DNA of 45,317 nucleotides from Anaerolineales bacterium. Its GTDB lineage: Bacteria; Chloroflexota; Anaerolineae; Anaerolineales; Villigracilaceae. Below the pieces are notes generated by a model. That model did not search any database, was not told the origin of the DNA, and saw only the letters and a list, made by a program, of their open reading frames with translations. Every line of letters begins with the position of its first letter. Positions within the stretch are counted from its first letter, which is position 1. The position numbers and the translations under genes are program-made. Positions 1 to 6,774 of the stretch are shown piece by piece. The DNA lies in contig JAFGMV010000039.1 in assembly GCA_016927315.1 (NCBI GenBank), positions 1 to 45,317 on the forward strand, written 5' to 3'.

Positions 1-26
1 AGATAGACCGCCTGACGAGCTTTCAT
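1..26 (-). CDS. Possible 5' end of an integron cassette gene (partial, runs off the window)
   Basis: On the minus strand an ATG at 26-24 opens a frame that stays open for eight codons (M-K-A-R-Q-A-V-Y) to the window edge. It starts 22 bases beyond a candidate attI crossover motif (42-48) and points away from the integrase gene, as the first gene of a cassette array would. Eight codons prove nothing alone, and the Shine-Dalgarno match (ACGG) is weak. The product cannot be named. Confidence 0.25.
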
Positions 27-41
27 CCGTATGATATATTA

Positions 42-48
42 ACTTAAC
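42..48 (-). other. Candidate attI crossover site (GTTRRRY)
   Basis: The minus strand reads GTTAAGT, matching the integron core GTTRRRY at which IntI cuts between G and TT. It lies about 280 bp upstream of the intI start, on the side where attI and cassettes are expected. I found no other match in 1-330. A seven-base degenerate motif turns up by chance roughly once per kilobase per strand, so the support comes from position more than from sequence. Confidence 0.35.
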
Positions 49-330
49 TGTCATAGTCAATTCCTGCTTGAATGGTAACGGGCTAACTAGCAATTGGGTT
101 GACAAAGTTACAGTAGAACCTTATAGATTACAAATGTCACAAATAGTGTACAATTAATGACGATACCAATCTAGTCCGCAAAAAAATGACTTACAAGGGG
201 GCCCCGGTAACCAAAACCAGTTTCCCAACCACAAACCAGTAAAAAAAACATGCTCTTGCCCGGGTTGCCTTTCCACAAACCCCGGTCAGTACCCTCCCGT
301 TAATTATACACTCGAAACAGGGGAAGTATT
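49..330. promoter_or_regulatory. intI upstream region (attI/promoter region), no gene
   Basis: This AT-rich stretch between the candidate attI core and the integrase start has no credible reading frame. It should carry the integrase promoter and IntI-binding sites. A purine-rich Shine-Dalgarno (GGGGAAG) ends a few bases before the ATG at 331. I did not find a convincing -35/-10 pair, a CTG-N10-CAG LexA box, or an attC-like paired R''/R' structure. Confidence 0.4.
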
Positions 331-1284
331 ATGCCTAAAAAACTGCTCGACCAACTGCAAGACGCCCTCCGCACCCGGCACTATTCCTATCGCACCGAAA
401 AAACATATCTCGACTGGGTCCGGCGCTTTATCCTCTTCCACGATAAAAAACATCCCGATCAGATGGGCGCACCGGAAATCCAGGCCTTTCTCACCCATCT
501 CGCCCGGGAACGCAGCGTGTCTGCCTCCACCCAGAACCAGGCCCTCAGCGCCATCCTCTTCCTTTACCGCGCAGTGCTCAGAAGGGAAGTCGATCCCGTC
601 ATGATCGCCAGCGCCCGCCGGCCCGAACGCCTGCCCACCGTCCTCACCCGCGGCGAGATCATGCAGATTCTAGACCACCTCAACGGCATCCATGTGCTCA
701 TGGTCCGCCTGCTGTATGGCAGCGGCCTGCGGCTGATGGAATGCGCCCGCCTGCGTATCAAGGATATCGACTTTGATTTCAAAACCATCACTGTCCGAAA
801 TGGAAAAGGGAATAAGGACCGCGTGACCCCCATGCCCGATTCCGTCGTCCCCGAACTGGAAAGGCAGATCGAACGCGCCCGTCTCCTGCATGAAGAAGAC
901 CTGCAGGCCGGTTTCGGGGAAGTCTACCTGCCCGATGCCCTGGAAGTAAAATACCCGCGCGCAGCCTCAGAATTTATCTGGCAGTATCTTTTCCCGTCGA
1001 TCAGACGCTCCCTCGATCCTCGCAGCGGGGTGGAACGACGCCAGCATATCGAACCGTCTGCCCTGCAGCGGGCGGTCAAACGGGCTGCCCGGGAGGCCGG
1101 GATCAGGAAGCGCGTCACCTGCCATACCCTCCGCCATTCCTTCGCTACCCACCTGCTGCAGAACGGTTACGATATCCGTACGGTCCAGGAACTGCTCGGG
1201 CATAAAGACGTCCGCACCACCATGATCTACACTCATGTCTTGAACCGCGGCGGACTGGCGGTCAAATCCCCGCTGGACGACTGA
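331..1284 (+). CDS. intI: Integron integrase (IntI-type tyrosine recombinase)
   Basis: A tyrosine recombinase of 317 aa, the usual IntI length. Residues 4-90 form the SAM-like core-binding domain and about 105-305 the catalytic domain. The visible catalytic set is R134 (SGLRLME), K159, H265 and R268 (CHTLRHS), H291 (LGHKD) and nucleophile Y300 (YTHV). The segment at about 192-232 (with [11 protein letters not shown] and WQYLFPS) and the [15 protein letters not shown] stretch are characteristic of integron integrases, in which an extra patch binds folded attC DNA; XerC/XerD lack it. It should recombine attI with attC sites. All catalytic residues are intact, so it is probably active. Cassettes would lie to the left, outside the window; nothing cassette-like follows on the right. 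Confidence 0.9.
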   Translation: MPKKLLDQLQDALRTRHYSYRTEKTYLDWVRRFILFHDKKHPDQMGAPEIQAFLTHLARERSVSASTQNQALSAILFLYRAVLRREVDPVMIASARRPERLPTVLTRGEIMQILDHLNGIHVLMVRLLYGSGLRLMECARLRIKDIDFDFKTITVRNGKGNKDRVTPMPDSVVPELERQIERARLLHEEDLQAGFGEVYLPDALEVKYPRAASEFIWQYLFPSIRRSLDPRSGVERRQHIEPSALQRAVKRAAREAGIRKRVTCHTLRHSFATHLLQNGYDIRTVQELLGHKDVRTTMIYTHVLNRGGLAVKSPLDD

Positions 1285-1320
1285 TCCCGTTATCCGGAGC
1301 GCAAATCGAAAATCGACAAT

Positions 1321-2004
1321 CTAAACTCTGCTCTCCAAACCGGCCTGATCTTTCAGGAACTCCCTTAATCTGGGGTGATTCGCATAGACGCCCCGGTATT
1401 CCTCCGGCAGCAGGGAGGCGATCCGGCACATGATCTCGTCGGTGTATTCCTGCAGCGCCTGGTCTCGGTTCTCCCTCGGCAGCGGCGGCAGGGTGAAGGC
1501 TTCACCGATATTGACCGCCATCGGCGTTTTGCGCAGGCGTTTTAAATTTCCCATCAGGTGTTTGTCTTCAGTCCCCGATAACCCGACCGGCACGATCGGG
1601 TAACCGGCCTTGACAGCCAGGTAACTGACCCCGGGTTTCCCATCGATCAGGGCGCCGGTGCGGCTGCGGGTCCCCTCCGGTGCAATCACCAGGATGTTCC
1701 CGGCTTTCATCAGCCCCAGGATCTCGCGCATCGCCCGGATGTCAGGGTTAAAGCGGTCGATGAAGATAAAGTTCAGGTACCGTCCTAAAAAACGGAAGAG
1801 CCAGCGGTCTCGCCATTTCTCCGCCACCATTGTGATCAGGTTCCAGCGATCAAGCACATAGAACACCATCAGGCCGTCCGGCAGCCCCAGGTGGTTCGAC
1901 GCAATGATGAAATTCCCCTCGGGAACATGTTCCAACCCGTGTATCTTTACCCGGGCAATCAGGTTAAAGACTGCCCGGATGATGAACCTCAGAAAATTTC
2001 TCAT
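1321..2004 (-). CDS. plsC: 1-acyl-sn-glycerol-3-phosphate acyltransferase (PlsC family)
   Basis: A membrane-associated acyltransferase of 227 aa, expected to acylate lysophosphatidic acid to phosphatidic acid in phospholipid synthesis. The catalytic HX4D box is visible as NHLGLPD (H38, D43), followed by the FIDR block near residue 82 and the phosphate-binding EGTRSR block at 110-115. A hydrophobic segment near the N terminus fits monotopic membrane binding. It appears to stand alone, divergent from or downstream of nothing obvious. A MITE-like repeat begins 45 bp upstream of its start and probably sits in its promoter or leader. Which lysolipid it uses cannot be told from sequence. Confidence 0.85.
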   Translation of the reverse strand: MRNFLRFIIRAVFNLIARVKIHGLEHVPEGNFIIASNHLGLPDGLMVFYVLDRWNLITMVAEKWRDRWLFRFLGRYLNFIFIDRFNPDIRAMREILGLMKAGNILVIAPEGTRSRTGALIDGKPGVSYLAVKAGYPIVPVGLSGTEDKHLMGNLKRLRKTPMAVNIGEAFTLPPLPRENRDQALQEYTDEIMCRIASLLPEEYRGVYANHPRLREFLKDQAGLESRV

Positions 2005-2048
2005 TCCCCAATTTTACATCAAAACTGTGTCTATTCAGCCAACCCCTT

Positions 2049-2167
2049 AGGGCAATCGCATTGGAAAAAATTACCCATCATAACGATGTCATTGCTTCGG
2101 GCTAATGCCTTCGCAATGACAGTTAACTCTTGTTTTTGACTGTCAATAATCCAAATGCGATTGCCCT
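2049..2167. repeat. MITE-like repeat, short copy (119 bp) with 16-17 bp terminal inverted repeats
   Basis: The left end (2049-2064, AGGGCAATCGCATTGG) and the reverse complement of the right end (2151-2167) agree except for one extra base. The inside carries an inverted GTCATTGC/GCAATGAC pair and no coding frame. A second copy in the same orientation lies at 44268-44450. This copy lacks about 64 bp of that copy's interior, apparently removed between two short ATTGC direct repeats. I see no clear target-site duplication. It lies just upstream of plsC. Confidence 0.75.
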
Positions 2168-2540
2168 GGCCAACTCCTCGATGCCGGGTGTACTTAAAAT
2201 TATGCAGATTCCTAATCAACCTGCGGCATGTGTATCAGGGTGCATTGGTTATTCTTCGAACGGATTGTGCGGGCTTAGGCATTTTCTCAGTTCTGGAAAG
2301 TTATCCGGGCTAAACAGGAGTCGGAGGTAACCGGCGTTTACGACCTGAGGCAGGATTTTCGCGAAACACTCCCGCAGGGAGCTGTCTGCACCGTACAAAA
2401 TTCAATCGCGGCAGCGTCTTTGCGCCCCCTCAATACCCGAATAACCCGACAGAAAAAAAACAACACAAACAGATGTAAATCGTGCAGTGGCAGTGTGATG
2501 ACGTCTTTCCCGCCGGTTGAGGGGCAGGGGCGAGAGACAT
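2168..2540. other. Gene-free stretch between the repeat and a hairpin
   Basis: No reading frame here looks real on either strand. There is a small CTCCCGCAGGGAG hairpin near 2370 and an A-rich run near 2450. The region separates plsC (leftward) from the 3' end of the PilZ pair (also leftward), so it should hold the plsC promoter or readthrough sequence. Nothing else was recognised. Confidence 0.4.
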
Positions 2541-2549
2541 GTACCGTCT

Positions 2550-2581
2550 GGATTAAATCGACCCGCCGCTCGATTTAATCC
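2550..2581. repeat. Perfect 12-bp inverted repeat with 8-nt loop
   Basis: GGATTAAATCGA at 2550-2561 pairs exactly with TCGATTTAATCC at 2570-2581 around the loop CCCGCCGC. A further outer pair, TACCGT (2542-2547) with ACGGTA (2605-2610), extends the symmetry. It lies 85 bp downstream of the 3' end of the leftward PilZ gene. No U-tract follows, so it may be a processing or termination structure, or a REP-like unit. Confidence 0.6.
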
Positions 2582-2665
2582 GCCGCCGGGCGGATTTAAA
2601 GCGCACGGTATGTAATTGGAGCTGCAGATGGAGGGGGATACAAACCGGGAAAATGCCCTCTATGA

Positions 2666-3028
2666 TTACCACACACTGCTCTTTTCCTGCTCCCCATACA
2701 GGCTCATGATCCGGTTGAAGGCCTGGGCGTCAGAATGGGAAATCTTTATCAGTTGGAAGCCGACATTGTAGAGGTTGGGGTCGTACTTATCGGTCTGGCG
2801 CCACTTGCTGCGCGCCACGAAGATCATAAATGACCTGTTCGATACTTCATTGTTCAGATCCAGGCGCAGTTTGAAATCCTGCCCGACAGGCAGTGCAGAT
2901 TGGCAGTCGATCCTGAAGCCTCTCGGGCTGACATCCGACAGGTGGCCGATGGGTTTCCCGGTGCGTTCATCCCAGACCCGCATGTAATAAGAAAGGTTCC
3001 GGCGTTTCTCTTTACGGTTTTCAACCAC
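2666..3028 (-). CDS. PilZ domain protein (cyclic-di-GMP receptor), copy 1
   Basis: A small single-domain PilZ protein, about 120 aa. The two c-di-GMP contact motifs are present: an RxxxR-type basic stretch near the N terminus (RKEKRR) and DVSPRGF, matching (D/N)xSxxG. I chose the GTG at 3028 because AAGGAG (3040-3035) lies six bases before it; an in-frame GTG at 3049 would add seven residues but has no such site. It is clearly paralogous to the next gene upstream (shared GHLSDVS..GFRID, FxxFVARS.W and NVGF blocks). The effector partner is unknown; PilZ proteins usually control motility, polysaccharide or transcription. Confidence 0.8.
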   Translation of the reverse strand: MVENRKEKRRNLSYYMRVWDERTGKPIGHLSDVSPRGFRIDCQSALPVGQDFKLRLDLNNEVSNRSFMIFVARSKWRQTDKYDPNLYNVGFQLIKISHSDAQAFNRIMSLYGEQEKSSVW

Positions 3029-3111
3029 TTTCTTCTCCTTAAGAAACACCGCCGCTCGGTTGTATTACAAACGGCAGTGCAGCCTTATTGTGCGCTGGTC
3101 GTGGCGGGCGC

Positions 3112-3519
3112 CTAAAATAAAGACCTTTTTTCTGTGGAGCCGTATTTGTCAACGATGATGCGGTAGATCTCGGCGTCTTCGGGATTGATTTCAACGATGT
3201 TGAACCCAACATTGTGGGTCCAAATATCGAAACGGTCGTGCTGGCACCAGATCGAACGGGCTACGAATGTGATGAATTCTTTGTCCGAAATTTCCGGGGT
3301 CAGGTTAAGGCGCAGGCGGAAAAGCTTGTCGGTCAAGATGGCTTCGCGGCTGTCGATCCTGAATCCTGCCTGGCTGACATCCGAGAGATGCCCGATTACT
3401 TCATCCCCATGTTCGTCGAACACAGGCATATAGTACCCAAAGGTGCGCCGTTTCTCGCTTCTTTTTTCGCTGATCTTATGAGGCTGCTTATCTGGTGGTA
3501 ACCGCTTTCTCACAATCAT
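3112..3519 (-). CDS. PilZ domain protein (cyclic-di-GMP receptor), copy 2
   Basis: A 135-aa PilZ protein with the basic RSEKRR motif near residue 20 and DVSQAGF matching (D/N)xSxxG. AAAGGAG directly before the start supports the ATG at 3519. It lies about 80 bp upstream of a close paralogue and probably heads the same transcript, so the pair looks like a tandem duplication. Both basic motifs are intact, which predicts real c-di-GMP binding. The HD-GYP protein encoded near 22550 is the only other c-di-GMP-related gene seen in the window. Confidence 0.8.
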   Translation of the reverse strand: MIVRKRLPPDKQPHKISEKRSEKRRTFGYYMPVFDEHGDEVIGHLSDVSQAGFRIDSREAILTDKLFRLRLNLTPEISDKEFITFVARSIWCQHDRFDIWTHNVGFNIVEINPEDAEIYRIIVDKYGSTEKRSLF

Positions 3520-3616
3520 CTCTCCTTTGTTTGGGCCTTATACCATAGTATAGGATAAGTTTCCGGGTTAGGCAATAACCAAAAGATCACCAAAAAATCA
3601 CTTCCTGATGCTGCCT

Positions 3617-4768
3617 TTAGACCGCTTTGAATATATGGGTCAGGATGGTCGCCCCTGAACCGCCAATATTCTGGGCCATCCCGGTACGCACGTTTTCAAC
3701 CTGGGTTTCGCCGCACTCGCCGCGCAGCTGCTGGACGATTTCGACGATCTGGTAGAGGCCCGTAGCCCCAACGGGATGCCCGCGCGCCTTCAGCCCGCCG
3801 CGCGTGCAGATCGGCAGGCGGCCTTTGGGGTGGATCTGGTTATCCAGCCCCAGCCGGGGTCCCTGGCCGCGTTCAGCAAAACCGCAGGCCTCCAGCGACA
3901 GGACAGCCATAATCGAGAAAGCATCGTGCAGTTCAAAGACATCGATCTCCTCCGGCCCCGTGCCGGCCTGGGCATAGGCCTGTTTGACGGAAGCCTGTGC
4001 CGCTGCCAGGACCAGCGGATCTTTCCGGGAATGGACGCTGATTGTATCGGTCGCGGCTGCCGACCCGGCCACCACCACGCTGCGCCCGTCGAGCGGGGCC
4101 TGGTCGAGGGGGACGATAAATACCGCTGCCGCACCATCCCCGATAGGCGAGGCGTCCATCAGGTTGATCGGATCTGCTACCATCGGGGCTTTCTGGTAGA
4201 CCTCCAGGGTGATTGTGTTTTGCAGGCGCGCAAATGGGTTGTACACGGCGTTGGCATGTGCATTGATCGAGAACGGCGCGAAATCAGTGTGTTTCCATCC
4301 GTATTCGTGCATGTAGCGCCGCATGATCAGGGCGTTTAGGCCAACGAAGGAGACCCCCTGTTCGACCTCCCAATCGGCGTCCGCCGCAGTAGCCAGGGCG
4401 GCGGTCACGTCGTGCGGTTGCTGGTCGGTCATCTTTTCCACCCCGACCACGATGGCTGAATCGATCTCTCCCGAAGCGACCGCCATCAAGCCAGATCGAA
4501 AAGCAGCCGCCCCTGAGGCGCAGGCGGCCTCGATCTTGTATGCCTCGTCGCCCCACATCCCAATCCAATCGGCCAGGTAGGCGCCCAGGTTGTTCTGGTT
4601 ATTGATGGTTCCGGACATCATATTCCCGACGAACAGGGCCTCGGCTCGCTCGCGCTGGGCGTCGTACAGGGTAGAAAAGACCGCCTCCCCGGCGATATCA
4701 CGCAGGGAGCGGTCCCACCGCTCCCCGATAATGGTTTGTCCAATACCAATGATGGCAACTTGACGCAT
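3617..4768 (-). CDS. Thiolase family protein (SCP-x / acetyl-CoA acetyltransferase-like)
   Basis: A thiolase-fold enzyme of 383 aa. The acyl-accepting cysteine lies in EAACASG (C83). HDAF (H281) and GGLKARGHPVGATG (H331) form the remaining active-site blocks. ELHDAF and the short length point to the SCP-x/archaeal-type branch, not the classical FadA/AtoB thiolases. It would make or cleave a 3-ketoacyl-CoA. SCP-x-type genes often sit beside a DUF35 zinc-ribbon partner or HMG-CoA synthase; neither is here. TGGAGAG precedes the ATG. Acyl-CoA carboxylase genes lie about 1.5 kb away in the same orientation, so a role in fatty-acid or propionate metabolism is plausible but unproven. Confidence 0.85.
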   Translation of the reverse strand: MRQVAIIGIGQTIIGERWDRSLRDIAGEAVFSTLYDAQRERAEALFVGNMMSGTINNQNNLGAYLADWIGMWGDEAYKIEAACASGAAAFRSGLMAVASGEIDSAIVVGVEKMTDQQPHDVTAALATAADADWEVEQGVSFVGLNALIMRRYMHEYGWKHTDFAPFSINAHANAVYNPFARLQNTITLEVYQKAPMVADPINLMDASPIGDGAAAVFIVPLDQAPLDGRSVVVAGSAAATDTISVHSRKDPLVLAAAQASVKQAYAQAGTGPEEIDVFELHDAFSIMAVLSLEACGFAERGQGPRLGLDNQIHPKGRLPICTRGGLKARGHPVGATGLYQIVEIVQQLRGECGETQVENVRTGMAQNIGGSGATILTHIFKAV

Positions 4769-4827
4769 AGTACTCTCCAGTGTTTGTTAAAATATCCTTG
4801 ATTCTAAATCCATTAGACTATCAAAAC

Positions 4828-5430
4828 CTATCGAAATTCCACCAGGTAGATCCCATCTGTCCCCCAGCCGCTCGGGCACATATCGATCAGCTCGACATGC
4901 ACAAGGTTCTTGCCGGGTTTGAAATACGAGGTCAGGTCGAATGGCCCTGCCGGGTAGCGGTGATACTGGCAGTCCCAGGTGACATCGAAATAGAATTCGC
5001 CCTGGCTGGCATCCGGATGGACGATTGAAATCCGCAGCGCATCATCGATGAAGATCTGGTTGATCCCATTCTCTGCACCCGCCAGCAGTACCTGCCCGCC
5101 GTTGTACGAAAAGGCCAGGTCTTTCGTCCAGACCGTTCGGCGCAGCCACTGCTCCCGCTCGATCTCTCCCCACACCGGGTAGATCAGGCGGGTGGGATAG
5201 AAGAACAACCCGGCCGGCGGTGTCCGCACCACAATCGGGGTGGGTGTGGCCGTCAGGGTCGCTGTTGGCGTAATGGTTGGGGTGAGGGTCTGCGTGACCG
5301 TGGGCGCAGCGCTGGGCGTGAGCGCTGGGCTGGCGGTGACCGCTGCAGTTGGCAGCGGCGTCCTCCAGCCGGAGCAGGCGCTCAGACTCAACAGGGCAGT
5401 GGTGAAGAGCAGAGTGTTAAATCTTTTCAT
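4828..5430 (-). CDS. Secreted lipoprotein with Thr/Pro-rich linker
   Basis: A 200-aa lipoprotein. The signal peptide ends in the lipobox LSAC (Cys19). Residues about 24-72 are an Ala/Thr/Pro-rich tether with repeated TPT units. Residues about 75-200 form a compact, aromatic-rich, probably beta domain that contains two cysteines (DVTWDCQYH, LIDMCPSGWG) and ends in YLVEFR. I do not recognise the domain; the spacing and the late FKPGKNLVHVELID stretch resemble a carbohydrate-binding-like or galactose-binding-like beta-sandwich, but that is a guess. It would be anchored on the outer face of the cytoplasmic membrane. Confidence 0.7.
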   Translation of the reverse strand: MKRFNTLLFTTALLSLSACSGWRTPLPTAAVTASPALTPSAAPTVTQTLTPTITPTATLTATPTPIVVRTPPAGLFFYPTRLIYPVWGEIEREQWLRRTVWTKDLAFSYNGGQVLLAGAENGINQIFIDDALRISIVHPDASQGEFYFDVTWDCQYHRYPAGPFDLTSYFKPGKNLVHVELIDMCPSGWGTDGIYLVEFR

Positions 5431-5512
5431 TTACGTTATACTGGAAAATATCCTTGTGTCCCCGGCGGCGCTGCCTGGCCGGGGGCCCCGCCAATTGTAA
5501 TCGAGGATAGAT

Positions 5513-6058
5513 ATGTCAGACCAGGGTCATCAGGATTGGGTAAACGCAGTGCTTGAGAACCTGGCCGGGGCCGGCGAATACGGCCGGCCGGCGGTCGAGT
5601 TCATCACCTCCGAGAAGGTCCACATCGGTTTTCGCCGCCAGGGTAAAAGCACCGGGGCGATGGTTTGGCCCGGCCGGGGCATCTACCTCAATCCGCGCTT
5701 CTATTCGCTTAAGACTGCTGCAGATGACCCGTACTTACTCAGCCTGGTGGCCCATGAGGCCCGTCACCTGCAGCAGGGATGGCTGACCACCCTGTCCGTC
5801 TACGGCGAACTGGACGCCTGGAAGCTGGGTTTTCGCGTCTACCACGCCCTGACCAATGCGCTGCCGGGTCCGGCCATCCGGGAACTGATGGGGCTGCCCC
5901 TCAACTGGGACCGTGCAGTACTGAGCCGGGCCAGCCGGCTGATGCGGGACTACGCCGGGAAGGGGTATTATTCCAACCTGCTGCCGCTCTACCCGCTGCA
6001 CATGGAAATCGCCTACCGGGTAACCCACCGGCTGCCCGGCGACCCGCCTTCATGCTAG
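5513..6058 (+). CDS. Uncharacterised protein with HExxH zincin-like motif
   Basis: A 181-aa soluble protein with no signal peptide. HEARH (H81, E82, H85) is followed 14 residues later by E99 in GELDAW, the spacing of motif and third zinc ligand seen in some gluzincin-type metallopeptidases. The GIYLNPRFY stretch before the helix would suit an active-site strand. I do not recognise a named family. GAGGAT shortly before the ATG at 5513 supports the start. It is the only plus-strand gene between the integrase and the TetR operon and appears monocistronic. Peptidase activity is inferred from the motif only. Confidence 0.65.
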   Translation: MSDQGHQDWVNAVLENLAGAGEYGRPAVEFITSEKVHIGFRRQGKSTGAMVWPGRGIYLNPRFYSLKTAADDPYLLSLVAHEARHLQQGWLTTLSVYGELDAWKLGFRVYHALTNALPGPAIRELMGLPLNWDRAVLSRASRLMRDYAGKGYYSNLLPLYPLHMEIAYRVTHRLPGDPPSC

Positions 6059-6184
6059 AGACCGGAAGCGCAATTGGATTATTTTGCCCCCGCCCTGCCG
6101 TTGCAAAGCGCCCTCCGCCCGGGATGTTCTGTAAAATTTCATGCATGGAACGGTTATTCTAAGGGCTCTTTGTCTGCCGTGCTT

Positions 6185-6598
6185 TCAATCCGCATATTCA
6201 AGCAGCAACTGCCGGGCTTTGACGGTCTCCCCGGTGGTTACATCGATTTTGCCGATGACGCCGCAGCGGCCGGCCCGGATGTGGTTCTTCATCTTCATCG
6301 CCTCGATCACCAGCAGGGTATCCCCGGCCTCAACCTTCAGGCCGGGCTTGACCACGATCTCGTAAATCGTCCCCGGCATTGGGGCCAGTACCTGCTTGTG
6401 ACTGCTCCGCCTTGCCTTGGGAAAAGTTTCCGGCTTCCAGGTCATTCCGGTGAGTTCAGTCCCGGGCTGTAGTTTTTCGAGGTTTTCGGGCCAGACCTCG
6501 AAAGTCTCATCGCCTATCCGCGCCAGTACTGGCAGGTGGTCAATGTTGTCGACTTCCACTTCGTACGTCTTTTGTTTGATGCGGACTTTGATCTTCAT
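6185..6598 (-). CDS. Biotin carboxyl carrier subunit of an acyl-CoA carboxylase
   Basis: A 137-aa biotinyl protein. The C-terminal domain (about 68-137) has the biotinylation motif EAMKM, with K102 as the modified lysine, preceded by the APMPGT turn. The N-terminal 60 residues are a short beta-rich extension. It would carry carboxybiotin between a biotin carboxylase and the carboxyltransferase encoded upstream. Its ATG overlaps the stop of the small preceding gene (ATGA), so translation is coupled. No biotin carboxylase gene is in the window; that subunit must be encoded elsewhere, or the complex works as a decarboxylase. Confidence 0.85.
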   Translation of the reverse strand: MKIKVRIKQKTYEVEVDNIDHLPVLARIGDETFEVWPENLEKLQPGTELTGMTWKPETFPKARRSSHKQVLAPMPGTIYEIVVKPGLKVEAGDTLLVIEAMKMKNHIRAGRCGVIGKIDVTTGETVKARQLLLEYAD

Positions 6599-6765
6599 CG
6601 TAGTTTGCCTCGTTTACGCAGGTGATCGAGCCTTCTGGCCAGCTGCCAGGCGCTGATATTGTCCTTCGGTGTCGATGTTTGTATGCTGTTCTTTGGCTGC
6701 AGGGCGAGCGCGATCGAGACGGCCAGGGCAGCGGCAAGTTGTTTTTCTTCGATATGGTTTGTCAT
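6595..6765 (-). CDS. Small subunit of acyl-CoA carboxylase/decarboxylase (OadG/epsilon-like), 56 aa
   Basis: A 56-aa open frame fills the gap between the carboxyltransferase and biotin-carrier genes: it starts 9 bases after the first and overlaps the second by four (ATGA). It has a short N terminus (MTNHIEEKQL), an Ala/Leu-rich helix (AAALAVSIALALQ) and a basic C terminus with SAWQLARRLDHLRKR. A W followed by R..L..R at the end is typical of the small accessory subunits found at this place in sodium-pump decarboxylases and some acyl-CoA carboxylases. The helix is short for a transmembrane segment, so a docking role fits as well as membrane anchoring. The function is inferred from context. Confidence 0.6.
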   Translation of the reverse strand: MTNHIEEKQLAAALAVSIALALQPKNSIQTSTPKDNISAWQLARRLDHLRKRGKLR

Positions 6766-6774
6766 TGGGTCGCT

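Noticed and set aside
1285..1320. attC site or cassette to the right of intI
   Set aside because: Only 36 bp separate the integrase from plsC, with no paired R''/R' motifs, and plsC is an ordinary housekeeping gene in the opposite direction.
3776..4339. 187-codon plus-strand frame within the thiolase gene
   Set aside because: Arg/Gly-rich antisense frame of a high-GC gene; no start site and no conserved motifs.
5240..5500. Val/Gly-rich plus-strand frame opposite the lipoprotein linker
   Set aside because: It is the reverse complement of the Thr/Pro repeat region, which always opens long frames on the other strand; no start context or family match.
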